Assembly (NCBI RefSeq): GCF_024199905.1
Contig: NZ_JANAFB010000008.1
Span: 39,141 to 103,140 of the forward strand
DNA: 64,000 bases
Reading direction: 5' to 3'
Source: Rothia santali
Lineage (GTDB): Bacteria > Actinomycetota > Actinomycetes > Actinomycetales > Micrococcaceae
The notes beneath the pieces were generated by a model that was not told the origin of the DNA, did not search any database, and saw nothing but the letters and a program-made list of their open reading frames with translations. The position numbers and the translations under genes were made by a program. Numbering within the stretch: position 1 is the stretch's first letter; each line of letters opens with the position of its first letter. This document shows, piece after piece, positions 1-9,032 of this stretch.

Positions 1-1
1 C

Positions 2-31
2 ACCGCGCGCACCAAGGCCCGGGGCGGCTGA
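2..31 (+). CDS. Possible last codons of a gene entering from the left
   Basis: The first bases can be read as a short basic tail (TARTKARGG) ending in TGA at 29-31. A gene running in from outside the window is plausible, but ten codons cannot identify it. Bases 32-235 hold only the palindromic repeats described separately. Confidence 0.2.
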   Translation, partial: TARTKARGG

Positions 32-88
32 GGGCCCACGACCGGCCCCGCCGCAGACAGGAGGGCGGGCGGACCGAGGCGCCACCAT

Positions 89-160
89 CCGGGTGACGAC
101 CCGAGGCGATACCCATTCGGGTGACGACCCGAAGCGAGGCCTACCCGGGTGACGACCCGA
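89..160. repeat. Three palindromic repeats at exact 28-bp spacing
   Basis: The word CGGGTGACGACCCGA occurs three times, in units starting at 89, 117 and 145, so the period is exactly 28 bp. Each unit is itself an inverted repeat (CGGGT, four bases, ACCCG); the middle copy has perfect 6-bp arms, TCGGGT and ACCCGA. The array lies just past the stop of the leftward recQ gene. It could be a cooperative protein-binding site, a repeat element or part of a terminator; nothing here decides between them. Confidence 0.7.
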
Positions 161-235
161 GGTGACACCCGGGTGGGCGGCGGCCCCAGGCAACGCCCGC
201 CCGGGCGGCGGTCCGGGGCGGCCAATCGGGCGGGC

Positions 236-2389
236 CTACGCCTGCAACGCGAGCGCGAAGGGCAGGACCGCCTCCGCGCCGGCCAGCCGCAGCTCCCGCG
301 CGCAGACGGTCATGGTCCAGCGGGAGTCGATCAGGTCGTCCACCAGCAGCACCGGCCCCTCGACCTCGGCCAGCCGGCCCGCGAGCTCCTCCCCCACGCG
401 GAAGCGCCCCCACACCGAGGCGAGGCTGTACGCGCTGTTGCCGCCGCGGCCACCGGCCCGGGCCGGGAAGTCGGCGACCGCCTCCAGCTCGCCGAGGTAG
501 GGCAGCCGCCCGGCGCCCGCGATGCCCCGCGCCAGCGAGTCCACCAGCCGCGGCCGCGAGGCCGAGGGGATCGCGACGACGCCGGCCGGCCGCCGCGACC
601 AGTCCCACCCCGCGAGCACCCCCACGCAGGCCCGGCCGAGGTCCGGTGGGACCTCGCCGTCCAGGGGGCGCCCGGCGTCGTCGTTGACCATGACCTCGCG
701 GAGGCGGTTGCCCCAGCCGAGGTCGGTCAGGCGGGCCAGGGCGCGGCCCCGCTCGGCGCGCTCCGCCTCGGGGATCTTGCCCTTCTTCTCGATGCCGAGC
801 GTGGGCAGGCCGGTGGGCCACTGGGCGCGGGGGTCCACCGGGACGCCCACCCGGACCAGGCCGTGCTGGGCGCGGCGGGAGGCCTCCTCGTCCACCTCGC
901 GCGGGTACCAGGGGCCCGCGCAGACGTCGCAGCGGCCGCAGGGCTCGGCCGTGGCGTCGTCGAGCTCCCGGGCCAGGAACTGCATGCGGCAGGTGCCGCC
1001 CGCCTCGTAGTCCAGCATGGCGTCCTGCTCGCGGCGGCGGGCCTCGGCGATCCGCCCGTACCGCTCGGCGTCGTAGACCCAGGGCCTGCCCGTGGAGACC
1101 CAGCCCCCGGAGACCCGGTCCACGGCGTCCTCGACCGCGAGGACCTTGAGCAGCAGCTCGAGCGAGGTGCGCTTGACGTTGACCGCGGCCTCGAGCGCGG
1201 CGACCGACATCGGGCCGCCCGCGGCGGCGAGCGCGCCGAGGACCTGCCCGGCGTTCTCCTCGGTGGGCATCGAGGCCGTGGCGAAGTACTTCCAGATCTC
1301 CGGGTCCTCCCGGCCGGGGAGGAGCAGGACGTCGGCGCTCTCGGTCGCACGGCCCGCGCGCCCGACCTGCTGGTAGTAGGCCACGGGCGAGGAGGGCGCG
1401 CCGAGGTGGACCACGAAGCCGAGATCCGGCTTGTCGAAGCCCATGCCGAGCGCGCTCGTGGCCACCAGCGCCTTGACCCGGTTCTCCTTGAGCTCCCGCT
1501 CGGCGTCCTCCCGCTCGCCGGCGTCCGTGCGGCCCGTGTACGGACGCACGTGGTAGCCCGCCTCGGTGAGGATGCGCGCGGTGTCCTCCGCCGCGGAGAT
1601 GGTCAGGGCGTAGACGATCCCGCTGCCGGGCAGCTCGCCCAGGTGCTCGATCAGCCACGCGATCCGGGCCGCGTTGTCCGGCAGCCGCAGGCAGCCCAGG
1701 CGCAGCGAGGCCCGGGAGAGCGGGCCGCGCAGGGTGAACACGTCCCGTCCCCCGGTGCCGCCGACGCCGAGCTGCTCCCGGACGTCGGTGACCACGCGCT
1801 CGTTGGCGGTGGCGGTGGTGGCCAGGACCGGGACGCCGGCCGGCAGCTCGCCGATGAGGTCCCGGATGCGGCGGTAGTCGGGGCGGAAGTCGTGCCCCCA
1901 GTCGGAGATGCAGTGGGCCTCGTCGATGACGAGCAGGGAGCAGGTGCGCAGCAGCTCCGGCGCCCACTGCTCGCGGAAGCGCGGGTTGTTCAGCCGCTCC
2001 GGGCTGATCAGCAGGACGTCCAGCTCCCCCGCGCCGATGCGGGCGCGGATGTCCTCCCACTCGGTCGCGTTAGCGGAGTTCACCGCGGCGGCCCGCACCC
2101 CCGCCCGCTCGGCGGCGGCCACCTGGTCCCGCATGAGGGCGAGGAGCGGGGAGATGATGAGCGCGGGGCCGCCGCCCTGCTCCCGCGTCAGCAGCGAGGA
2201 GATGAAGTAGACGGCCGACTTGCCCCACCCGGTCCGCTGGACCACGAGCGCGCGGGCCCGGTCCTGGACCAGGGCGCGGATGGCCTCGAACTGGCCCGGG
2301 TGGAAGTCGGCCCCGGGGTTGCCCGTGAGCGCCTGGAGGTGGGCGCGGGCCCTGGCGTGGAGGTCGGTGGTGGTCGTCGCGGTGTCCAT
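236..2389 (-). CDS. recQ: RecQ-family ATP-dependent DNA helicase with C-terminal phosphoribosyltransferase-like domain
   Basis: A 717-residue 3'-5' DNA helicase of the RecQ family, acting in recombination and fork repair. Seen in order: RecQ motif 0 (FHPGQFEAI, about 29-37), Walker A TGWGKS (53-58), the DEAH box DEAHCISDWGHDFRP (from 156), motif VI QQVGRAGR near 340, and a zinc-binding cluster CRMQFLARE...CGRCDVC around 460-490. The last roughly 40 residues contain VLLVDDLIDSRWTM, which resembles the PRPP-binding loop of type I phosphoribosyltransferases. This gives a tail unlike the HRDC domain of E. coli RecQ. The start at 2389 gives a normal N-terminus ahead of motif 0. Transcribed away from the MFS gene at 2470. 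Family assignment is secure; the role of the tail is inferred. Confidence 0.93.
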   Translation of the reverse strand: MDTATTTTDLHARARAHLQALTGNPGADFHPGQFEAIRALVQDRARALVVQRTGWGKSAVYFISSLLTREQGGGPALIISPLLALMRDQVAAAERAGVRAAAVNSANATEWEDIRARIGAGELDVLLISPERLNNPRFREQWAPELLRTCSLLVIDEAHCISDWGHDFRPDYRRIRDLIGELPAGVPVLATTATANERVVTDVREQLGVGGTGGRDVFTLRGPLSRASLRLGCLRLPDNAARIAWLIEHLGELPGSGIVYALTISAAEDTARILTEAGYHVRPYTGRTDAGEREDAERELKENRVKALVATSALGMGFDKPDLGFVVHLGAPSSPVAYYQQVGRAGRATESADVLLLPGREDPEIWKYFATASMPTEENAGQVLGALAAAGGPMSVAALEAAVNVKRTSLELLLKVLAVEDAVDRVSGGWVSTGRPWVYDAERYGRIAEARRREQDAMLDYEAGGTCRMQFLARELDDATAEPCGRCDVCAGPWYPREVDEEASRRAQHGLVRVGVPVDPRAQWPTGLPTLGIEKKGKIPEAERAERGRALARLTDLGWGNRLREVMVNDDAGRPLDGEVPPDLGRACVGVLAGWDWSRRPAGVVAIPSASRPRLVDSLARGIAGAGRLPYLGELEAVADFPARAGGRGGNSAYSLASVWGRFRVGEELAGRLAEVEGPVLLVDDLIDSRWTMTVCARELRLAGAEAVLPFALALQA

Positions 2390-2457
2390 GGGACCCAGTC
2401 TGTCAGGGATCGGCGGGGCCGGAAGCCCGCACGGCTCACCTGTGGACGACGACTGGC

Positions 2458-2463
2458 TACGAT
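2458..2463 (+). promoter_or_regulatory. Candidate -10 box for a leaderless MFS mRNA
   Basis: TACGAT ends six bases before the ATG at 2470, which would put the transcription start on or beside the start codon. No convincing Shine-Dalgarno sequence precedes that ATG. Leaderless mRNAs are common in actinobacteria. No good -35 hexamer is visible. Confidence 0.4.
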
Positions 2464-2469
2464 GAGGTC

Positions 2470-4014
2470 ATGCCCTGGACCGATGCCATCCCCCTGCGCG
2501 CCGGGAAGCGACAGTGGTTCGCCCTCGTCATCCTCATGATTCCCGTCCTGCTGATCTCGATCGACAACACGGTCCTGACCTTCGCGCTGCCCTCGATCTC
2601 CCGGAGCCTCGAGCCCACCGGGGTGCAGCTGCTGTGGATGGTGGACGTCTACCCCCTCGTCCTGGCCGGCCTGCTGGTGCCCATGGGGGCGATCGGGGAC
2701 CGCATCGGGCGGCAGCGGATCCTGCTCATCGGGTGCAGCGGGTTCGCGGTGGTCTCCGGGCTGGCGGCGCTGGCCCCGGCGGCGTCGTGGCTGATCGCCG
2801 CCCGCGCGGGGCTCGGGTTCTTCGGGGCCATGCTCATGCCCGCGACGCTGTCGCTGCTGCGCAACATCTTCCTGGACCCCGCCCAGCGGCGCACGGCCAT
2901 CGCGGTGTGGGCCTCGGGGTTCTCGGCCGGGGCCATCCTGGGCCCCATCCTGGGCGGCTTCCTGCTGGAGCACTTCTCCTGGGGCGCGGTCTTCCTCATC
3001 GCCGTCCCGCTGCTGGTGCCGGCCGTGGTGCTGCTGCCGCTGCTGGTGCCCAACTCCAAGGACCCCTCGCCCGGGCCGGTGGACCCGGCGTCGGTCGGGC
3101 TCGTCATGGTCACCATGGTCGGGGTGGTCTACGCGATCAAGGAGCTGTCCACCGCGGGACCGCACGTCGCGCCCCTGGTGGCGCTCGTCGTCGGGCTCGG
3201 CTGCGGCGCGCTCTTCGTGCGCCGCCAGCTCCGGGCGCGGGAGCCGATGCTCGACGTCCGGCTCTTCGCCCATCCCGTCTTCGCCGGGTCGCTGGTCTGC
3301 AACTTCACCGTGACCATCGCCTTCGTGGGATTCCTGCTCGCCTTCTCGCAGTACCTGCAGCTGGTCGAGGGCTACTCCCCGATGCGGGCCGGCGTCCTCA
3401 TGATCCCGGGGATGGTCATGACCGTCCTGGGCGGCTTCGCGGCCGTCCCCCTGGTCCGGCGCATCCGTCCGGGCCTGGTGATCAGCGCGGGCCTGGCCGT
3501 CAACGCCCTGGGCTTCCTGCTCTGCGCGGTCACCGAGTTCCTCGGGGCGGGGCTCGTGCTGCTGCTGGTCGGCTTCGTGGTGTTCGGCTTCGGCAACGGC
3601 GCCGTCCAGACGCTGGCCAACGACCTGATCCTGAGCTCCGCGCCCGCGGGCAAGGCGGGCGCGGCCTCCGCGATCTCGGAGACCAACTACGAGTTCGGCC
3701 ACGTCATGGGCGCGGCCACGCTCGGAACGGTCCTCACCGTCGGGTACCAGGGCTCGATCGCGGTGCCGGAGGGGATCACCGGGGAGCCGGCGGAGGTCGC
3801 GCGGCAGACCCTGGGCGGGGCGGTCGACGTCGCCCAGGCGATCGGGGGCGAGCTGGGGCGGGCGCTCGAGGCGGCGGCGTCGTCGGCCTTCACGACCGGG
3901 TTCGCGCTGGCGGTACTGGGCTCCACCGTGTCCTGCCTCGTCGGCGCCGTCGTCACGTGGTCCACGCTGCGGCGGACGCCGGCCGACCCGCAGCGCCCAG
4001 CCTCCGGGACGTGA
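2470..4014 (+). CDS. MFS efflux transporter, DHA2 (EmrB/QacA) type
   Basis: A 514-residue polytopic inner-membrane protein, the length of 14-helix drug:proton antiporters. Helix 1 carries the DHA2 hallmark IDNTVLTFALPSI, the loop after helix 2 reads GAIGDRIGRQR (motif A), and motif C-like GFSAGAILGPILGG lies in helix 5. The expected job is proton-driven export of cationic or amphipathic drugs; the true substrate is unknown. A -10 box sits immediately upstream, suggesting leaderless translation. The DedA gene follows after 52 bp on the same strand with its own TAGCAT-like -10 near 4022, so co-transcription is possible but not required. Confidence 0.9.
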   Translation: MPWTDAIPLRAGKRQWFALVILMIPVLLISIDNTVLTFALPSISRSLEPTGVQLLWMVDVYPLVLAGLLVPMGAIGDRIGRQRILLIGCSGFAVVSGLAALAPAASWLIAARAGLGFFGAMLMPATLSLLRNIFLDPAQRRTAIAVWASGFSAGAILGPILGGFLLEHFSWGAVFLIAVPLLVPAVVLLPLLVPNSKDPSPGPVDPASVGLVMVTMVGVVYAIKELSTAGPHVAPLVALVVGLGCGALFVRRQLRAREPMLDVRLFAHPVFAGSLVCNFTVTIAFVGFLLAFSQYLQLVEGYSPMRAGVLMIPGMVMTVLGGFAAVPLVRRIRPGLVISAGLAVNALGFLLCAVTEFLGAGLVLLLVGFVVFGFGNGAVQTLANDLILSSAPAGKAGAASAISETNYEFGHVMGAATLGTVLTVGYQGSIAVPEGITGEPAEVARQTLGGAVDVAQAIGGELGRALEAAASSAFTTGFALAVLGSTVSCLVGAVVTWSTLRRTPADPQRPASGT

Positions 4015-4066
4015 CGAGGGGTAGCATGGTGCCGATTCCCCCGATCCCCCTCCCGAACGGCTGACC

Positions 4067-4783
4067 ATGACCCCTCTGGCCTCGATCTCCGCCCTGACCG
4101 CCGACCTCCAGGCGGCGGGCGCCGTGCTCGCGCCGCACCCCGCCCTGTTCGGCATCGACATCGAGGCGATCCTCGACGGCGCCGGGCCCTGGGTCCTGGG
4201 CGTGGTCGCGGCGATGATCTTCATCGAGTCCGGGGTCCTCTTCCCGTTCCTGCCCGGGGACTCCCTGCTGTTCACGACCGGGCTGCTGCACCACCAGCTC
4301 GGGCTGAACCTCGCCCTGCTCCTGGTCGTGGTCAGCGTCGCGGCGGTCCTCGGGGACCAGGTCGGGTACACGCTCGGCAAGGTCTTCGGGCGGCGGCTCT
4401 TCTCCCCCGACGCGCGGATCCTGAGCACCGCCAATCTCGCCAAGGCCGAGCAGTTCTTCGAGCGCTACGGCGGGAAGGCGCTCGTCCTCGCCCGCTTCGT
4501 CCCGATCGTGCGGACCTTCGTGCCGCTCGCCGCCGGGATGGCGGGGTACCGCTACCGCGACTTCGCCAAGTGGAACATCACCGGCGCCCTGCTCTGGTGC
4601 CTGCTGCTGACGCTGGCCGGCGTGTGGCTGGGCAACGTGGCCTTCATCCGCGAGCACGTGGACCTCATCGCCGTCGGCCTGGTGGTGCTCTCGATCGTGC
4701 CCATCGGCTTCGAGGTGGCGCGCGAGCGGCGTCGCGCGGCCCGGGCCGAGGGGTCGGCCGGGACCGGCGGCCCCGCGGAGTAG
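4067..4783 (+). CDS. DedA-family membrane protein (VTT domain)
   Basis: A 238-residue integral membrane protein of the DedA/VTT family; members act in polyprenyl-phosphate or phospholipid flipping and support envelope stability. Visible features are the FIESGVLFPFLPGDSLL segment with its acidic residue, the amphipathic GRRLFSPDARI stretch, and the family signature ARFVPIVRTFVPLAAGMAGYRYRDF, where conserved arginines flank a proline-kinked re-entrant loop. About five hydrophobic segments are predicted by eye, and the tail is short and Arg/Ala-rich. A divergent paralogue lies at 40089-40835. Which lipid it handles cannot be said. Confidence 0.9.
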   Translation: MTPLASISALTADLQAAGAVLAPHPALFGIDIEAILDGAGPWVLGVVAAMIFIESGVLFPFLPGDSLLFTTGLLHHQLGLNLALLLVVVSVAAVLGDQVGYTLGKVFGRRLFSPDARILSTANLAKAEQFFERYGGKALVLARFVPIVRTFVPLAAGMAGYRYRDFAKWNITGALLWCLLLTLAGVWLGNVAFIREHVDLIAVGLVVLSIVPIGFEVARERRRAARAEGSAGTGGPAE

Positions 4784-4871
4784 CGGCGGGGGAAGACGGG
4801 CCCGGGGTGGCGCCTTCCGCCGCCCCGGCTGGGCCGTCTCCCACCGCGCCCTCGCCGCTGCGGCCGGGCGC

Positions 4872-6557
4872 CTACCGCCGCTGCGGCGGCAGGACGTGCA
4901 CCCCGCTCTTGTCCTGCGCCAGCGCGAGCGAGGAGATGTACTGCGTCCGCCCGTCCGGCCCGGGGACGGCCGAGGCGATCATGTCCGGCCGCTCGAACTC
5001 CAGGCCGGTCACGCAGCAGCGCAGCCGGGCGTCGCTGGGGTTGCCCTCGGCGTCGAACATCGGCAGGTCGATCCCGTCGTCGGTGCGGCGCAGGTAGAAG
5101 CGGCCGCGGGTCGCGATGGCCAGGACCGGCGGCATGACCGCCGCGATCCCCACCGCGAAGAGCGGCGAGTAGGGCTGCACGGCCGCTCCGAACGCCCCGA
5201 AGTAGATCGCGATCGACACGAGGGCCGAGGCCAGCATCGAGCAGAACCCGACCGGGTTGACCGCGTGCAGCATCCCCCGCCGGAACTCCGGGACCTTCGG
5301 GGAGATGCGGAGCAGATACTTGTTGATCACGATGTCGGAGGCCACCGTGACCACCCAGGCGATCGCGCAGTTGGCGTAGAAGCTCAGGATCGAGTTCAGG
5401 AAGTCGAACATGTTCGCCTCCATGAGCGCGAGCGCGAAGCCCAGGTTCACCAGGACGAAGACGAGCCGGCCGGGGTAGGTGCGGGTCACCCGGGTGAAGG
5501 AGTTGGTCCAGGCCAGCGAGCCCGAGTACGCGTTGGTCACGTTGATCTTGATCTGGGAGATGACCACCAGGACCACCGCGAGCGCCATCGCCAGCCACCC
5601 CGGCATCATCTGCTCGTAGACGCCGAGGAACTGGTGCACGGGCTCGTTGGCCTGCGGCGAGGCCCCCGGGACGGCCCGGGAGATCAGGTACACGGCGATG
5701 AACAGGCCGATGACCTGCTTGATCGCGCCGAAGACGACCCAGCCGGGCCCGGCCATCACCACGGCCGTCCACCACGCGCGGCGGTTGCCGGCGGTGCGGG
5801 GCGGCATGAAGCGCAGGTAGTCGATCTGCTCCGCGATCTGGGCCATGAGCGAGAGACACACGCCCGCGGCGAGCATGACGAACGCCGAGTCGACGCCGGA
5901 GCCGCCGGCCTCCCCCCGGAAGGCGAGGAAGTCGCCCACGGCGTCGGGGTCCCGCGCCACCAGGTACACCAGCGGGATGACCATGAGGACCAGCCAGAGC
6001 GGCGTCGTCCACACCTGCAGCTTGGACAGGATCCGCATGCCGTAGACGACCAGCGGGATCACCATGAACGTGGAGACCGCGTACCCGATCCACAGCGGGA
6101 TGCCCAGCCCCACCTGGAGGCCCTGGGCCATGATCGCGCCCTCGGTGGCGAAGAAGATGAACGTGAAGGAGGCGAAGACGACGTTGGTGACCACCGAGCC
6201 GTAGTAGCCGAACCCGGAGCCGCGGGTGATGAGGTCGAGGTCGATGTTGTACCGCGCCGCGTAGTACGCCAGCGGGAAGCCGGTGACGAAGATGATCAGC
6301 GCGGCGACCAGGATGCCGAGCACGGCGTTGGTCGTGCCGTAGGAGATGCCGATGTTGGCGCCGATCGCGAAGTCGGCGAGGTAGGCGATCCCGCCGAGCG
6401 CGCTGGTCGCGACGACGGCCGGCCCCCACCGGCGGTACGAGCGCGGGGCGAAGCGCAGGGTGTAGTCCTCCAGGGACTCCTTGGTCGCCGAGTCGATGCG
6501 GCTGGAGGCGGTGGTGGTGTCGGGGACCGTCTCGGTCCTCAGCGGGGTCTGGGCCAC
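4872..6557 (-). CDS. NCS1-family (purine/cytosine permease-type) transporter
   Basis: A 561-residue, roughly 12-helix permease of the nucleobase:cation symporter-1 family. SLEDYTLRFAPRSYRRW near the N-terminus, GANIGISYGTTNAVLGI and the glycine-rich RGSGFGYYGSVV match the family pattern; the carboxyl tail is hydrophilic. I place the start at GTG 6557 because GAGGAG lies about 7 bases upstream; an ATG at 6596 would add 13 residues without a comparable site. The gene is divergent from the ABC importer at 6784. Substrate (cytosine, purine, allantoin or hydantoin type) is not determinable here, as no catabolic gene is adjacent. Confidence 0.85.
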   Translation of the reverse strand: MAQTPLRTETVPDTTTASSRIDSATKESLEDYTLRFAPRSYRRWGPAVVATSALGGIAYLADFAIGANIGISYGTTNAVLGILVAALIIFVTGFPLAYYAARYNIDLDLITRGSGFGYYGSVVTNVVFASFTFIFFATEGAIMAQGLQVGLGIPLWIGYAVSTFMVIPLVVYGMRILSKLQVWTTPLWLVLMVIPLVYLVARDPDAVGDFLAFRGEAGGSGVDSAFVMLAAGVCLSLMAQIAEQIDYLRFMPPRTAGNRRAWWTAVVMAGPGWVVFGAIKQVIGLFIAVYLISRAVPGASPQANEPVHQFLGVYEQMMPGWLAMALAVVLVVISQIKINVTNAYSGSLAWTNSFTRVTRTYPGRLVFVLVNLGFALALMEANMFDFLNSILSFYANCAIAWVVTVASDIVINKYLLRISPKVPEFRRGMLHAVNPVGFCSMLASALVSIAIYFGAFGAAVQPYSPLFAVGIAAVMPPVLAIATRGRFYLRRTDDGIDLPMFDAEGNPSDARLRCCVTGLEFERPDMIASAVPGPDGRTQYISSLALAQDKSGVHVLPPQRR

Positions 6558-6783
6558 GTGCGGCTCCTCGGGGTGCGGGTGTCGGTTGAGGTTCATCGTG
6601 GTCCGCGGCCGTTGCGCGGCCGTCTCCCGGGGGTTACGTTTCGGTTTCGCGGTCCCCGGAGCCTCGTGTCCGCGGCTCACCCCGCGCGCGGGCGGACGTA
6701 CAGTGAGGGGGCGCCGACGCCGGCCGCGCGCCCACCCCGGAACCGGCACCCGCACAAGCACCAGCACCGACCAAGGAGACCCC

Positions 6784-7854
6784 GTGACGGAGACGACGGA
6801 CGCGCTCGGCCTGGCCGCCGGGCGCCGCCGGACGCTGTGGTGGTGCGCCGGGCTGGTCCTCGCGCTGGCGGCCGCGGCGGTCCTCGGCATCGGGGTCGGC
6901 TCGGTCCCGATCGCCCCCGGCGAGGTCCTGCAGGTCATCACCCGCCACGCGGTCGGCTGGCCGGCGCGGCTGGGCTGGAGCCCGGCCGTGGACGCGATCG
7001 TGTGGGAGGTCCGGCTGCCCCGGGTGCTGCTGGGCGCCTGCGTCGGCGCCGGGCTGGCGGTGTGCGGTGTCGCGCTGCAGGCCATGGTCCGCAACGTGCT
7101 GGCCGAGCCGTACGTGCTGGGGGTCAACTCCGGCGCCTCGTGCGGGGCCGCGGCCGCGATCCTGTTCGGCGTCGGGCTGGGGCTCGGCGAGCACGCGCTG
7201 CAGGCCACGGCGTTCCTGGGCGCGCTGGCCGCCTCGGTGCTGGTGTACGGCGTCGCGCGGTCCGGCGGGCGGCTGACCTCGCTGAAGCTGCTGCTCTCCG
7301 GGGTGGCGGTGGGGTACGCGCTCAACGCGCTGACCAGCTTCCTCGTCTTCGCCAGCGGGAACGCCGAGGGCTCGCGCTCGGTGATGTTCTGGCTGCTGGG
7401 CTCGCTCTCGCTAGCCGGGTGGGGGACGCCGCTGGCCGCCGTCGTGGTCGTGGTCCTGGTGGTCGTGGCGGCGCTGACGACGCTGGGGCGGCGGCTGGAC
7501 GCGCTGGCCATCGGCGACGAGACGGCCGACTCCCTGGGGATCTCCCCGGACCGGCTGCGGGCGGGGCTGCTGCTGCTCGTCTCGCTGTGCGTGGGGGTGC
7601 TGGTCGCGGCGTCGGGGTCCATCGGGTTCGTCGGGCTGGTGGTGCCCCACCTGGCGCGCCGCTGCGTGGGGGCCCGGCACGTCCGGACGGTCCCGGTCGC
7701 CGCGCTGATGGGCGCGCTGCTGCTGGTCCTGGCCGACCTGGTCGCCCGCACGGTCCTGCAGCCCCAGGAGCTGCCCATCGGCATCCTGACCGCGCTGCTC
7801 GGCGCGCCCTTCCTGCTCGTCCTCGTCCGCCGCGCCCGGAGCGGTGCGGCATGA
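6784..7854 (+). CDS. FecCD-type ABC permease for iron-siderophore, heme or cobalamin uptake
   Basis: A 356-residue membrane subunit of a type II ABC importer. The family signatures RVLLGACVGAGLAVCGVALQAMVRN, GVNSGAS and GSIGFVGLVVPHLAR are present, with about ten transmembrane helices. GTG 6784 is preferred over longer readings because AAGGAG precedes it by about 8 bases and hydrophobic sequence starts soon after. Its stop overlaps an ATGA at 7851, so the next gene was probably translationally coupled. It works with the binding protein ending at 9032 and the ATPase at 9029-9790. The ligand is unknown; iron-chelate or heme is most likely from family membership, and no DtxR-like box was seen upstream. 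Confidence 0.9.
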   Translation: MTETTDALGLAAGRRRTLWWCAGLVLALAAAAVLGIGVGSVPIAPGEVLQVITRHAVGWPARLGWSPAVDAIVWEVRLPRVLLGACVGAGLAVCGVALQAMVRNVLAEPYVLGVNSGASCGAAAAILFGVGLGLGEHALQATAFLGALAASVLVYGVARSGGRLTSLKLLLSGVAVGYALNALTSFLVFASGNAEGSRSVMFWLLGSLSLAGWGTPLAAVVVVVLVVVAALTTLGRRLDALAIGDETADSLGISPDRLRAGLLLLVSLCVGVLVAASGSIGFVGLVVPHLARRCVGARHVRTVPVAALMGALLLVLADLVARTVLQPQELPIGILTALLGAPFLLVLVRRARSGAA

Positions 7855-8069
7855 TCCGAAAGAGCCGCATCCGATGACGACTCGTCACCCCACCCCCGGC
7901 GCCGGCCGGCCGCGATCCCGCCCCGCCGCCCGCCGTCCGCGCGCCCGCGGGAGCGCCCGCCGCGCGCGGCGTCACTGCCCTCGCCCTGGCCTCGCTGCTG
8001 CCCCTGACCTCCTGCGGCCTGGGCCCCGAGGACCCCGGGGCGCCGGCCGCCGCGGGCGGCCACTACCCC

Positions 8070-9032
8070 GTGACGGTGGAGAACTGCGGGAACGACGTCG
8101 AGTTCCCCGCCGAGCCCGGCCGCCTGGTCCTGCTCAAGAGCGCGCCGGTGCCCGCGCTGCACGCGCTCGGGGTCCTGGACCGGGCGGTGGCGCGCGCCGG
8201 CGCGTACCCCGAGGAGTACTACGACGACGCCACGCGCGCCGAGCTCGCCGCGATCCCGCAGCTAACCGGGAGCACCGACACCGGCGGCCACCTGCAGATC
8301 TCGAAGGACGCCGTGCTCGCCCAGGAGCCGGACCTGGTCCTGGGCGAGGTCGAGAGCCTCCCCCGGTCCTCCCTGGCCGGGCTCGGCGTCCCACTGCTGG
8401 AGGAGCCCGCCCTGTGCACCTCGGGCCGCCCCGAGCACCCGGGCTTCGAGGACGTCTACGCCCAGGTCGAGGCCTACGGGCGCGTCTTCGACCGGGAGGA
8501 CCGCGCCCGCGAGGTCGTGGACGGCCTGCGGGAGCGGGTGGAGGCCGTCCGCCGCGAGACCGGGGCCCACCGGTCCGGTGACGCCGGGGCGGGCGACGGG
8601 GACGCATCCGGAGAGGCCGAGGACCGCAGCGACGCCGCGTCGGATCGGTCCGGCGACGCCGCGCCCCGCACCGCCGCGGTGCTCTACCCGACCGTCGGCG
8701 GCGGCCCCGTCTACGCTTACGGCAGCCAGAGCATGGCCGAGCCCCAGCTCGAGGCGGCCGGCCTGGAGAACGCCTTCGCCGACGTCGGGGACCGCGTGGT
8801 CGAGGTGACCCCGGAGGAGCTGGCCGGGCGCGACCCCGACGTCCTGATCCTCCTGCACTCCGACGGCGACCCGGCGGCCGTCCGGGCCAGCCTCGACCTG
8901 ATCCCCGGCGCCGGCTCGCTGACGGCGGTGCGCCGCGGTGACGTCATGGTCCAGCTCCTGAACTACACCGAGCCGGCGACGCCGCTCGCGGTGGACGGGC
9001 TCGAACGGATCGCGGCGAGGTTCGGCCCGTGA
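8070..9032 (+). CDS. Iron-chelate/heme/cobalamin-type substrate-binding lipoprotein, 5' end disrupted
   Basis: The solute-binding partner of the flanking permease and ATPase. The open frame starts at GTG 8070, but it clearly continues upstream. In the same frame a lipoprotein signal (LALASLLPLTSC, cysteine codon 8013-8015) precedes it, yet no ATG, GTG or TTG lies between that signal and the in-frame TGA at 7875-7877. The coupled ATG at 7851 is in this frame but stops at that TGA (MIRKSRIR). The ATG at 7874 is in another frame. So either a nonsense codon or a one-base indel breaks the N-terminus, or the assembly has an error. The mature part looks normal: BtuF/FecB-like ALHALGVLDRAVA, EPDLVLGE and GRDPDVLILL, with an acidic insert near residues 170-200. 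Confidence 0.75.
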   Translation: MTVENCGNDVEFPAEPGRLVLLKSAPVPALHALGVLDRAVARAGAYPEEYYDDATRAELAAIPQLTGSTDTGGHLQISKDAVLAQEPDLVLGEVESLPRSSLAGLGVPLLEEPALCTSGRPEHPGFEDVYAQVEAYGRVFDREDRAREVVDGLRERVEAVRRETGAHRSGDAGAGDGDASGEAEDRSDAASDRSGDAAPRTAAVLYPTVGGGPVYAYGSQSMAEPQLEAAGLENAFADVGDRVVEVTPEELAGRDPDVLILLHSDGDPAAVRASLDLIPGAGSLTAVRRGDVMVQLLNYTEPATPLAVDGLERIAARFGP

